64,000 nt of DNA from Diplolepis rosae (taxonomy: Eukaryota; Arthropoda; Insecta; Hymenoptera; Diplolepididae). The DNA is taken from positions 2,448,501 through 2,512,500 of the forward strand of contig JAPYXD010000608.1 in NCBI GenBank assembly GCA_030998225.1, in the 5' to 3' direction. The notes below the pieces were generated by a model, which saw only the letters and a list, made by a program, of their open reading frames with translations, did not search any database and was not told the origin of the DNA. Shown in pieces: positions 31,990 to 42,869 of this stretch (the first letter of the stretch is position 1; each line of letters begins with the position of its first letter). The position numbers were made by a program, and so were the translations under genes.

Positions 31990-33010
31990 TCAACAATTTG
32001 TTACGTTAGTTTAAAAATGCCATAATTTTTAGTGACATATTCACTTTCATTTCCTGGAAGTTTTGCAACATGTTGTCGATCAGGTGCTTGTGGTTTCGCG
32101 ATTTTATGTTTCCTAAGAAATTTTTTATGACACGTTTCACAGACAAACATGTTCGTCTCTAAAGTTCAGTCAAGCTCTTTTCGAAATCATAGTCCAGCAA
32201 CAATTTTCGGATTTATGGTCCATCAAAAACTTCCTTCCTAATTTTAGCTTCACTAAGCTTAGTAAATTGGTTTTTCAAGAAAAAAAGACCAGCTTCTCCG
32301 TTTTTGAAAATGTTTTGACAAAATTTTTCAAAATGCCGAGCTTCATATGCAATCCTGGTAGAAAGATCTTTTGGGAATCAACGAGTGATTTTTGAGCTTA
32401 ACATTATAATCTTGATATCGTGCTTTACTGCCCCATATATATAGAAAGCAACAGAATTTCGTATAGCCAGATTGCAATCCGAGGAGGATTCCTATTACTT
32501 TAAAATCACCACAGATAAACCATTTATGGAGCTTGTAATCTATTTTGCCAAGTAAAAGTTGCATGACATCTTAGCACTCTTTCATATTGGTGACATGAGC
32601 AACGGGTATAGATATATATTCGTTTCCGTTGTGTAAGAGTACAGCTTTCAAACTAAGCTTATTCCAATCAATGAATAAACGCCAATTCTCTGGCTGGTGT
32701 TCATAACCAATGGCCCTCATAAGTCCATCTACATCGTTATAATGAATGAGAGTATCTAGGCTAGAAAACTATGTAGTTAAATCTTTCTCTCGACTCCGAT
32801 AAAGAGAAATTTTCACATATTTTTAAGCAAATTTCTTTCCTTGAGTCTAGAGCCCAAGATTTTAGCCTCAGTTTTAGATAAATTTAGATCCCTCATCAAA
32901 TCATTCAATCCTTGTTGATCGAATAATTGTGGAAATTTCTGGTCAGCTCATGTTCCATGGTTTGAACTTAATTAGAATAATTGGTTTCTTCTACTTTACC
33001 TTTTGTGAAA
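31990..33010 (-). pseudogene. Unclassified transposon-associated ORF remnant, copy 2
   Basis: Longer relative of 4180-4620. Minus strand in order: 'DVDGLMRAI'-like, 'ENWRLFIDWNKLSLKAVLLH', 'GNEYISIPVAHVTNMKEC', a stop, then 32564-32400 'LLLGKIDYKLHKWFICGDFK' and 'GLQSGYTKFCCFLYIW' with paired Cys residues. Down to about 31990 it continues with 'LGILKNFVKTF' and, after frameshifts, 'RVIKNFLGNIKS'. The order and Cys pattern are those of a protein type repeated in many arthropod and cnidarian genomes. The function is not known to me; a transposase role is inferred only from copy number. Confidence 0.6.
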
Positions 33011-33875
33011 TTTCTCGAAATAGAATCTTGACGGTTGTACGCAGCTTTTATCACGGAAGAAACATTAGGGTAAATTATGGAGTGCTTCCATTTCGATGAG
33101 TAACCTTTAACATCTGTTAAACAGAAATGACAATCATCGATATGGTTCCTAAGGTTCTCTCAAAGTAATAGGGAAAGTAAATCTGAAGAGATGATCGAAA
33201 TCTTCTCGATATACTGACCTCAATGAAATAGCACAAGTCGAGCAGCAACTATTGTGAATCCAATATTATTCTCCATTTTTGGGTTTAATCTGGAAATAAA
33301 TCTCATAGCTTTCTCGAATTGCAGAAGACATTTTTTGTCTGTGTTTTTGTGGGGAAAAAACACCGCAAACGTAGCAAAAGCTATCAAGATTATTTTTGCA
33401 ACAGAGCTCCATTTTTCAATCGTTTCGGAATGAGAGTTGAATGATAGCTTAGCGCTAATGGATTAGTGTTAAATACAAATGGCATTAAGTCTTAGAGTAA
33501 GTAGCATACTAACTGTCACTCCGTAAATATCTAGCATGAAATGAAGGTGGCACGGAGCACGATGCGAACAAGAGCTCAGAGCTGTTGCATCTGATATGGT
33601 GGAGGGGAGTTGCGTATGCGTCTTGTACACTTTCCCTTCAACGATTCCTTGTATCACGTGTGCAGCGACAGTGTGACGCCTGCGTAATTAAAACTTGCTC
33701 TAAACTCCGACGATTTGAATTCTGTTAACACTACAGATATGGTAAACTTCGTGAATAATGTGAGAATTGCAAATATCACAAGATATCAAAAAAACAAGCT
33801 CACCGTTGGATTATGCATTTAAAAATGCATCGAAACCATATATTTCTTTTCATAAAAAAAAATTTTTACAACATT
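33011..33875. other. No recognised gene; GC-richer patch
   Basis: 33530-33690 is GC-richer than its surroundings but gives no recognisable protein on either strand. Confidence 0.35.
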
Positions 33876-34752
33876 TTATCTCATGATTTGTGATTTTTCA
33901 AAAAAAAAATTGATTAGAAAAATCGCAAAAACCTGATTTTCTGGGAAAAAATGGAGGCCAGATTCGAATTCAGCACAAAAACTAATCACTTGAAGACAAT
34001 GCATAAGAATTTTATGAACTGCCACAGGCATGTAGTACCAGGCATACAAGCTTACGTAAAGCTCTGAAGTAACCTGATAATACCTCTCAAATTCTAGGAA
34101 ATTTATTCTCTTGTTAGATACCATAGCCTTAAGAATTATACTACATTTTCTGATCAACTCCTTATCAACCTCTGTGATTTCTGAACTTAACTCGGGATCC
34201 TGGAAATATCTTTGAGCTGTATTTCCATTATTAGACGCCCCAAATCCATGTTTTAGAAGGTCTTCGACCAGGTCCACTTACTTTCTAAATTCATTTTGTA
34301 TCCTTTTTTCGGCAGTACCCATTTTTTTTCTTTAGTCGATTTCGCAATCCAACCACATCCCAATCGATATTCTAAATGGAGAATGGTTTCCAGAAAGCGT
34401 ATTTACGCATCTAAAAGAACAAGACGGAAACAGAAGTGTTCGATCTTCTTATATCCGAGGGTAGAATATCAGGTAATTGCAACGAACGAGATGTTGTGTG
34501 ATCCATTAATGCTTGCGTACTAACGCTGACGCTATCTTCTGTTATTTTAAATACAGAATCTGGATGGTAACATGTCTTCTTTAGTTCAGCCATGCTTGCG
34601 TAAAGGGGATAAATATTTGTATTCTTAGCTTTTGCCTGAATATGAATAATTTCATATTGGTTTTTAGTCAATTTTGCATCTTTCATTGATGCTAACGCTT
34701 CATTCTCAGTGTAAGGTATAATTTTGTATGCTTCTAATTGAGTAACAGTCAC
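33876..34752 (-). pseudogene. Second transposon-associated protein remnant (two blocks)
   Basis: Minus strand, block 1 (34752-34411): 'YTENEALASMKDAKLTKNQY' and 'VSTQALMDHTTSRSLQL'. Block 2 (34277-33876): 'GFGASNNGNTAQRYFQDPEL', 'VDKELIRKCSIILKAM' and 'YAWYYMPVAVHKILMHC'. These are the N- and C-terminal parts of one repetitive protein type, with the middle, presumably catalytic, part deleted between them. I associate this arrangement with transposase-like proteins of multicopy arthropod elements and cannot fix the superfamily. Both blocks keep long open frames. Confidence 0.5.
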
Positions 34753-34807
34753 TTTATTGTCATGAGACGAAAGAGATTTTGATTTCAGCGATTCGAGTCT
34801 TACCTAA

Positions 34808-34870
34808 AGGTCGCCCTAGCGGACCCGATCAAGTGAACGGTCAGCAAATGCTGAACAGTGGGAAGGGTTG
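34808..34870 (+). repeat. GGACCC repeat, copy 2
   Basis: GCCCTAGCGGACCC followed by AGTGAACGGTCAGCAAATGC. Related to 39565-39660 and, in reverse, to 21290-21365. Confidence 0.55.
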
Positions 34871-35950
34871 CATACGGGTAAATACAAATTCTATAAACAA
34901 ATGCATCATTTGGGAAATTTTTAGTAGATGGGTTTCGTTTCTTTATGAGAATCAACAATAAATCTTTTACTTATTTTCATTTACTACATATATTGTACTT
35001 TTCAATAGCAGATATTCAAACAAATTTAGTGAAAAAGTGCAAAATTCCACTACTTTTCAGTATATAAGTTTCGTTTCAATAGAAGAATCAGGCATGAATC
35101 TCTCCCTGGCGGTCTTTCGCCATGAAAACTGTGCTTTCCAATAGCGATTGTTCATTATGTAAAGAAATTCGAAAAACGAATTCATCATTTTACCAATTCT
35201 CAGATGTACTTGTATGTATACGATTTCTTTGGCAATATCAACTATACATCTTACAATGATTATCAATTACAGTAGATATAGTGCTTTACAACAACAATCA
35301 TTCATTATTCAAACAAGGTAAACAAATAAATACATCACTTGACCATTTTTGAGAATGTGTGTTGGTTTTTCGAGTAGGATCAGATATGAATCTGTTACTG
35401 CTGATAAACAAGTTTCAGTCAATAATACCAAAAAATAAAATGAAATATATTTTCTGTAAAAAGGTAAAATGAATAATTTGTTTATAAAACTTGTTCAAAG
35501 AATGAATAATTATCATTCAAAAATAGAGTATTTATAGTAAATGACCATTAGAGACAAATGTATAGTATATGTGTATGCTGCTAACAAAAACTGAACACAT
35601 ACTGAAAACTGGTCAAATGATATCGAATGATTTTGTTTCATCCATAACGCTAAAATGTCATTCATTTCGCAGTTTTTTCAGCATTCATTTTTTCACAGAA
35701 CATATTTGTAACATATCACTTTATGTGATGGATCAATGTAATACAGTTTCATGTTTTTTAATCTGCAGATTATGTTTTTCATAGCTATTGAATGTTCCAG
35801 ATAAGTATTTTATTAAGTGTTGAAACTTCTTTGATATTCCATAAATCCCGTTCGGATATATTGCGCTTCTGTTTTTGAAAAATTTTCACTCAATCGAAGT
35901 TTTCAAACGTTCTTTATCGTCCTCTTTTGTATATTTCAAATTTTTATTCA
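34871..35950. other. AT-rich sequence with one dispersed repeat
   Basis: No coding signal recognised. 35700-35820 is the partner of the repeat at 17360-17480. Confidence 0.4.
35700..35820 (+). repeat. Dispersed repeat, copy 2
   Basis: Partner of 17360-17480; shares ATGGATC, ATCTGCAG and AGATAAGTAT blocks in the same order and spacing. Confidence 0.5.
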
Positions 35951-35954
35951 TCGC

Positions 35955-36800
35955 AGATCATGCTCTTGGGTCCAAGCGCAATCCGGCCGAGTGACCACAA
36001 AGAGAACTTATGGGAGAAACAACGATGATGGAGCGATGAGCCGAAAAGAAGCTACCCTCTCATTTACCCAAGACCAGCAACTCCATTACTAAGTTTCCTA
36101 GAAGGAATCATTGGACCCGTAGGTGGACTCCTGATCTATGACGATGGTCAACTCATCGAGGTAAATATCCAAGAGCTAAACGTGGCTCAGGCCAATATTT
36201 CACACCTAGTAAGATAAAAGACTCACTTGGTTAGATCCTAACTAGAAGAAATACATAACCAAGTACAGCAACACCAGGAAAGACTGAATTCGTTCAAGAA
36301 TGAACTTGCAAATCTTAACCAAGAACCTGACAAGGCCACCAGGAAGATCACTGAGCTTAAGTGCACCGATGCCTTACTCGAGTCCTGTAAGCTACCGAAG
36401 CGGCTGTTGAGGAATACATGAGATCAGCTGAATGACTCATGGACGTCATTCACGCCGCCAAACAGAAATGAATGCATCCAGGAATATTGACTCCAAAGCA
36501 GCTGGAACGAATTTACCGGGACATTCAGGACCACTACCCAGAGGTGATATTCCCAATACTGACCAGCTTATCCACCGTCACCCCAATCTACAAAAAGGGA
36601 GTCCTTAAAATACTGCTGGATATACCCTTATTAAAAAGGACTAACTGTCTGTCGCATCGACTACATCCAGTTCCAGTACAAAGTCCATTCACATTCCTAA
36701 AACCTACCTGCCATTATTACCTTTGTCCAATCATAGATTCCTGGTTCATAAAAAAACCCTACCATGTTCACCTTGTCCCAAAATCATTATACATATAAGA
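35955..36800 (+). pseudogene. Insect retroelement env-like protein remnant
   Basis: Plus-strand pieces in shifting frames: 'IIGPVGGLLIYDDGQ'-like near 36100, 'VNIQELNVAQANISHL' near 36170, and a Gln/Glu/Leu heptad-rich segment at about 36240-36360 that would form a coiled coil. At 36472-36798 there is an open C-terminal part starting 'MHPGILTPKQLERIYRDIQD', with 'DIPLLKRTN'. This layout, a Gly-rich hydrophobic start followed by a coiled coil and a Cys-poor stalk, resembles envelope proteins of insect LTR retroviruses. Several stops and frameshifts are present and no N-terminal signal or membrane anchor is readable. No pol or LTR is adjacent. The assignment is tentative. Confidence 0.42.
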
Positions 36801-37756
36801 ATTTGTAATAAATTGTTGAAATTGAGAAATTAAAGCTTAAATTCTTCTTTTACCTCTGACGTATATACGGTTGATTTTCTTTTGTCTAACCGGATATAGC
36901 CTCCTCAGTCAGGTGAGAGAGTAAAAACGATCACAAATAAAAAAAAATTTTAATTTATTCTTTTTTTGTTTATATTAAAGTTTGTCAGTTTCGAGCCTCC
37001 ACGAACGAAGTATTTATCCGAATAATTGAATTCAATTGACATCTTAGTTTTATATTTTCATTTATTTTTAAATCGAATCTTCGTGCGTAACAAGAAGAAA
37101 ATAAAATAGATATGTGTAAACAAACATAATACTGAATTTATGTTCGTGAACTATCCTGGTTTTGGACAGTTCAAGTGATTTAATCAACTTCACAACTGTT
37201 ATATGTTGAATTCCTTAGAACTAAGACAAGTATGTCTGATCATTGTTTATAATTGTAAAATTTTTTTTTCAAAGAAATTTTTACAATAATTATATACATT
37301 TATGGCCAAACAGACTATATTAATATACTTTGAGCAAAAATTCCGGAACTCAGACCCCTAAAACCTAAAGTCCCCGGTGTACGCAGCGCGCGATCCAGCG
37401 TGTGCGCCGCACGCTTCAAACTCGAATAATATGAAAAGTAAAAGCAAATACCAAAATTTTCTTGCATTACAGGAATCGGCTGAAAGTAAGGATCATATTT
37501 TAATTTGAAAAACTTGTCTCCGAGGCGCATATAACTCAGCAATCGATTGTAAGATCTTGAACGTGATCTTCGACGATAATTGTCACCTAAATTTGGAAAA
37601 AAAAAAATTTTGTTCACCATATTTCATCAAAGGTGAGTTTTCCAGGTCGAACAGTGAGTAATAACTCATGAATATTCATAGCTGTCGAGGCAGTCAAATA
37701 ATCGAGTAATAACTTGTATGAGACTAGCAATGAGTGATAACTCATTACCATATATA
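36801..37756. other. Intron sequence, nothing recognised
   Basis: An open minus-strand frame at 37620-37315 shows no motif. The repeated TAACTCAT phrases around 37660-37750 resume at 38705-38920 on the other side of the mariner, so they belong to one older sequence split by it. Confidence 0.4.
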
Positions 37757-38693
37757 CGAAGTCTATCCGGAAAGTGTCGGGCCTACCTTTATATCTCCGC
37801 GCTGGCGTTATTCTTTATCATCGGGCGGGTGGCATCCTTCAAATTAATCCCCACTTGATTGAATAACACGGTTCCAGCGATGTTTCCACTTCTCGAAACA
37901 GTCCTGGAGCTCACTTTTAGGGATGGCCTTGAGTACGCTCGTCGTATTATTTTCAACCGTCGTTTTGACATCGAATCGCTGTCCTTTGAGTGGTTTTTTG
38001 AGTTTTGGAAACAGCCATAAGTCATAGGGGGCTATGTCGGGACTGTACGGAGGTTGTCGAAGCAATGCGATACTGTGTTTACTCAGAAACTGCTGCACAA
38101 GATTCGATGAATGCTCTGGCGCGTTATCCTGGTGAAGAAGCTAGTCACCGCACACACGCGAGTCATTCGTAAAATCTTGTTCAAAATTTCCCAAACAGTA
38201 GTTTTCGGTATTCCGAGATCATTTTCTAGTTCACGAACAGTTAATCGACGATCACCTTCAATCGTAAGTCGCACCCGCTCAATATTATTCAATGTCGGCC
38301 AGAACGAAAATCATCAATCAACAGAAGTGCGGCGTCCTTTGGAACGATTATACCACTCTTTTAATCGCTTTTTGCTCATACACTCATTCCCAAAGGCCTT
38401 CTGCATCATCTGAATAGTTTCCGAACTCGTTTTTCCGAGTTGAAAACAAAATTTGATGCAAATTCGTTGATCTTGTTTTTCAGTCATTTTTAACAATCAC
38501 AAAATCCGCCGAACTCAAAAATAGCTTTGTAAACAAAGACGCGCTGCACATGAACTATACCTCCGGCAGATGTTAGCAAGCAACCGATAGGTTCGTGAGG
38601 CTTTACTGTTGACGCTCATGCCCAACAGAGGTCGCTCGAACACTATGGCGCAGAGATATAAAGGTAGGCCCGATACTTTCCGGACAGACCTCG
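37757..38693 (-). mobile_element. Mariner (DD34D) with intact ends, core deleted
   Basis: 937 bp flanked by TA on both sides (37755-37756, 38694-38695). The terminal inverted repeats are long: CGAAGTCTATCCGGAAAGTG and CGAGGTCTGTCCGGAAAGTA, agreeing over about 45 bp. Minus-strand transposase pieces are 38496-38320 'DQRICIKFCFQLGKTSSETI', 38292-38150 'VRLTIEGDRRLTVRELENDL', then, after deletion of the segment with the first catalytic Asp, 'HQDNAPEHSSNLVQQFLSKH' and 38098-37800 'QPPYSPDIAPYDLWLFPKLK' with 34 residues between the remaining Asp pair. Mobile only if a transposase were supplied in trans. Confidence 0.92.
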
Positions 38694-38695
38694 TA

Positions 38696-39194
38696 TATAT
38701 ATAACAAGGTCTCTTAACAATGAGTAATAACCCATTATGGAGTTATGAAAACATTTTCATGTTTCTCGAACAATTTTTGATCGATACGTGAGGTTAGATA
38801 TCTCTCGAATTTTCCGGTCCGAAAAGAACCTCGTGTTTAGTCATTTCTCAAGTACTTATGTACAGAAATAGAAAGAGATGTTCAATATTTGAGAGTAATA
38901 ACTCATTTAAGAATAGAGAACACTTTGACACAAAATAAAAGAATGATTGATAACACAACCACCCGCAGTCACAAGCAACTGATATTAGCGAGTAAATTTC
39001 AAATCTTCAAAATTGTGGTATTATGTGTAAAATAAGACGACTACAAGTGTATTGATTGCTTTGGAAAAGGAGCTAGGCAAAATTATTATTGAACTTCAAT
39101 TGGTAAGTTTGTTTAATCATTTAATTTTAAATGAAACGCAGATTTTACAGACGTTGATCCTTTTATCAAAATTTTCGAATATATGTATGCATAA
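38696..39194. other. Sequence with repeated TAACTCAT motifs
   Basis: TAACTCAT or TAACCCAT recurs at irregular spacing (38726, 38900), as it does before the mariner at 37660-37750. No gene recognised. Confidence 0.4.
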
Positions 39195-39435
39195 TTGCGC
39201 ACGTACGCGGGGGAGTGTCTCAGGCGAACGGACGACAGAAGAATCGTTCACGACTTAAAACCAAAACTAGTCGCTTGTGAAGTTTAAAGCCGAAAGGCGG
39301 TCTTGCGAGCAGCAATATGGTTCGAGAGAGGGGCTTTTTGGTTTTAACAGATATGCCTAGACCTGTCCTAGGAGATTCCTTTGCTAAGTCTATAAAATAT
39401 TTCGCCATTTTGCCTCCTTACAGAAAAAAAAAACA
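39195..39435 (+). mobile_element. R1-clade LINE 3' end fragment
   Basis: Matches the last 120 bp of the ORF2 of LINE 1 (for example GGTTCGAGAGAGGGG, shared with 8925-8940) plus its own 3' untranslated part, ending in an A-rich tail at 39421-39433. The rest is missing, as expected for 5'-truncated retrotransposition. The 3' untranslated parts diverge from LINE 1 after GATATGCCTAG, so the two are not the same recent family. Confidence 0.8.
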
Positions 39436-40855
39436 TTAAAGGGCCAGGGTACCAAACGCTTGAATTTCATGTGCGTCGCACGTGAAATTGGCTACTGTAA
39501 AACACTCAAATTCATCTATTTTACACTCGTCATTCCACTTGTTCTCAAACTGCCATCAATGGTAACACCCCTAGTGGACCCAGCCCAGTGAACGGTCAGT
39601 GAATTGGTTCACCACTCGCTGACCTCATTATAATATGAATAATAAGAGCATAAAAAACATTTGAATTGTTTTAATTATGATTCTGCGGTAAATTTTGTGT
39701 ATAAAGGTACCGAAGTTAATCCAATAATTTTATTTATCAGCGTTAAAAACTACAATAACATTATACCTGCTACTAAAAATAGTGTAGTGATTCAGTAATG
39801 TTTCACTGCTACAACTGTATTGCCTTCAATGAAGAAATAAGACCTGTTTGCATTGATTCAGTGTTCGTAATAATATTGAGTACTTTTCCGTCTATCAAAA
39901 ACAGAAATAAAAAAAAAAGGGAATACGAACGCAGTGATCACCATCTAGCTCAATTCCGAAAACTTCCAGTCTATTTATTTGACTTCTAATGTTCCTTTAC
40001 CTCTCGACAAAAAACATCTTGCGACTCTAAAATACATTGAATGGTACATTAATTTGAATGGGCAAGTGAAATAGCAAGTGTGAAATAGACTAACATTCAT
40101 GTTCAGAACCACGATTGAAATCCCATGTCACCAACTTTACATAAGATCCTAATGCACGGTGTTGCAATCATTAGCACAAGTGTATTACCCGTAGGCAAGG
40201 AACAGTTGTTTCTTATTCAAGAAGTGAAAGAATGGTTTGCATTTCCTAATAAAAATATACTATGCAGTTCTAAATCAGTCAGAGGATGGAAATGAAAACA
40301 TGGACTTGACTCAAATTTCTGAAACTTTAAAACATTTGGAGGAAATAAAGTTATCAGAGGATGAAGAGGATATAGAGTTGTCAGAGGTCGAGAGAGATTA
40401 AGATTATAAAATGTGAGAGATTAGGGGACTCATTCAGAAAGCACCCCGAATGTGAAAGACAAGAAATTACCCAGAAAGCACTCCAAAATGGAGTCTATAA
40501 TCGTACTGTAACCACCTCATGGTTGATTCTGGGAACTACAATACTATTTTTTAGGCTAAGACAGTTGTATCAATCTAGAAATTTGAAATCAATTATTCAA
40601 AATACTTTTATACAATAAATTACATGATTTTGCAATTGTAGTACCAAATTTTAAATTATAAATAACATCTTGTAAACACAGTGAGTAATTTCTGAATGGG
40701 TTATGTGAAGAGGTTGGAGCTATTCTTTTCGAATTTTAAAACTAAACGTCAAATTTTTATTTTTGTCAAAAGTTGTTACAGCTACTACATGATTTTGTCA
40801 AAATCTTCCTTTTGTGGTTTATGGATATTAAAATTCATTGAAATACGAAATTTAC
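39436..40855. other. Intron sequence with GGACCC repeat copy 3
   Basis: 39565-39660 (CCCCTAGTGGACCC, AGTGAACGGTCAGTGAATTG) is the third member of a small repeat family. 40290-40400 on the plus strand gives an acidic peptide ('LEEIKLSEDEEDIELSEVER') with no clear start. It may be a decayed protein end, but I cannot assign it. Confidence 0.4.
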
Positions 40856-40999
40856 CTTCAGTTGTCGTTGTAGGAAGAAATGTATCCATCGAAACCGTTT
40901 CAACTCCTTCACCTTCCAGTTCCCAAACACCAATTCCTTCAGCATGCCCTGCTGCTTTTGCTGCACCGAGTGCGGTGATGTCTGGCATCGTTGATCTAA
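40856..40999 (-). CDS. GK: Glycerol kinase, exon with the TALGAA motif
   Basis: A 144-bp minus-strand exon of 47 complete codons plus two leading bases and one trailing base. It reads 'RSTMPDITALGAAKAAGHAE' then 'GIGVWELEGEGVETVSMDTF'. Thr-Ala-Leu-Gly-Ala-Ala and the nearby Gly-x-Trp are strongly conserved in glycerol kinases and form part of the C-terminal nucleotide-binding lobe of the FGGY fold. The acceptor is TTTATAG at 41000-41006 and the donor GTAAAT from 40855 down. There are no stops or frameshifts, so this looks like a functional exon rather than a processed copy. The previous exon, which should end in the D-G-G-M region, was not found up to 64 kb. Confidence 0.9.
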
Positions 41000-42699
41000 C
41001 TATAAACAGTTTTATGTTTGTTACATTACGGAAAATTAAATTACATTGAATACTTTCCATATTTATAGCATTCAATTCTCACTATAGGAATGTTTAAATC
41101 TTACGTAATGCTTTCCTTATTTTCCATTTCTACGTATAGACTTACCCCATTTGAATTTTTTATATTCTTACCAAATAAAAAGTTAATATGACAATATAAA
41201 TTATGATTCCGAGCTTTTAAATTAACGGATAATCTAAAGAATAATTTTAATTTACAATTAAATTCAAGAAGGATAGATTAAAACTGCTGACTTTCGCCTA
41301 TCATTTTGGGCAGGGCAGTTCAAATTGCGATTGATTGCAGTTATTAGTACCATAAAACATAGTGAGATTTCAGAATGAGAAAACAATTTTACTAATTTTA
41401 TCAATGTATGATATCAAAGTTTTTCAAGTATCATATAGATAGTGTCACGGGATTGCACATCGCATTTAGCATTTTCGTATCTCTTCTAAGAAACTTAATT
41501 GCAAAGTCTTTCAGGAAACTGTAACTACATAAGTAATTGGTGACTCATGGACAATGAAAAATGCTCCAGTCAGAAGCACGCGTTAATCGGTTGTGCGTGC
41601 GTGAGCTACCAGGGAGATTGGGCGACTTCTCCATGTCTTGCAAGGAAACATAAGAATGTAGCATTAATTATAAGTGGAAAATTGAAAATTGTGGGGTTAA
41701 AAACAAAAGTAGTATAAGTCATTCCCGCAAACTATAATTCAGTCATACTTTTTCACTCTTACAGTGTATAAGGCAGCAACTCATAAACAAAGCATTCAAT
41801 TTTAGAATGAAATTGATCAAAATATAATCAATTTTTTTATGAAGAACTTTATTGATAACTGTTGAATGATTTCAATTTTTTAATAATGTATAATTTATTA
41901 TTTACAATATGTTAATTTATGTTTATTTTCAGTTCACCGTTTGTTGAACTAATTTCGAGAAAAACCGAGGGGTTGACCACTCGCGTTTTAAATGTACACC
42001 AGATTTCAGAATTTCAAAGATTTCAAAGATTCTATAATATTTCACAGTTAATTTTGACTCATACTTTTCTATAAACCAATAAGTTCTATAAACTTTACAG
42101 AGAAAAAACTATTGTCCATGTATAGATATACAATGCAAGTGAATGGAAATATTAAATCAACAAATCTTACATATTTATTTAATGGTCTCGAGAATTGATT
42201 AAATTCACTTTTGGTCGCTATCAAATACTTTTGAAGTGATCATCGTGCACAAACACTTTAAAGTTTGAAGAAACAGAAAACAACACCTTCTATAATGTTC
42301 ATTAGCGATTTTTAGTGCAAGCATCAATATGAATATACCAGAAAACTCAAATAGAAGACATTTTTGAGTTTTAGAAGTCAAATAAAATCTAAGCAGTGAT
42401 TCAAGTTTACGATGTGTTTATGATCGAGATCCCAGATCATTAATAAAATGATTAATGAACAGGTAAGATATTCAAAGTTTCAAAAATACGAAACCGTTCG
42501 TATCCTCAAAATACAAAAAAACGACCAAATTTTAACCATAAAACATTGCCCAAATTAAACAAACATGAGAAAAACCAACAAAAAAAGAGTAAAGAAAAAA
42601 GAAGGCAACCTTGCAAAACCCCTTCCTTCCTTTTCTCCCTTTCATCCTCTTTTGTCCTTATTTCCCACCGCCATCTACATAACAAAAATATAAACTACT
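41000..42699. other. Intron upstream of the glycerol kinase exon
   Basis: AT-rich, no further exon or transposon recognised. Open frames are short and compositional. Confidence 0.45.
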
Positions 42700-42742
42700 T
42701 GCGCGACGTTTCGGTGCTCTTCCAGCACCACCTTCAAAGTTG
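42700..42742 (-). ncRNA. Degenerate hammerhead-like motif of a Penelope-like element
   Basis: The minus strand reads CTTTGAAGGT, then the hairpin GGTGCT-GGAAG-AGCACC, then GAAACGTCGCGC. The GAAAC and perfect 6-bp stem II match a type I hammerhead; the CTGATGA box is altered to TTGAAGG. It lies about 130 bp downstream of the GIY-YIG coding end, where Penelope-like elements keep such motifs. Probably inactive. Confidence 0.5.
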
Positions 42743-42869
42743 GAATTCTAAAAAAAAAAATTTTTAATTATCTCCTATCACCTTCCATGGCCCTAGAGTC
42801 ATTCTATAAAATGTTAATTGCTTCAATGAATCTAGAAACTTCAAGGAATTTTACTGTGATTCATTGCCT

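Larger units (their letters stand above)
15152..40855 (-). other. GK: Inferred 25.7-kb intron of the glycerol kinase gene
   Basis: Lies between two phase-compatible glycerol kinase exons, with GT at 40855-40854 and AG at 15153-15152 on the minus strand. It is 25,704 bp long and contains at least a dozen transposon remnants in both orientations. Length and content are inferred from the exon pair; transcript evidence is not available here. Confidence 0.72.

Noticed and set aside
40290..40400. Acidic plus-strand peptide with repeated SEDEED-type residues
   Set aside because: No start, splice context or homology recognised; could be low-complexity chance in A/G-rich DNA.
40696..41049. 117-codon plus-strand frame across the glycerol kinase exon
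   Set aside because: It is the antisense shadow of the exon at 40856-40999, whose minus-strand reading has clear glycerol kinase motifs and splice sites.
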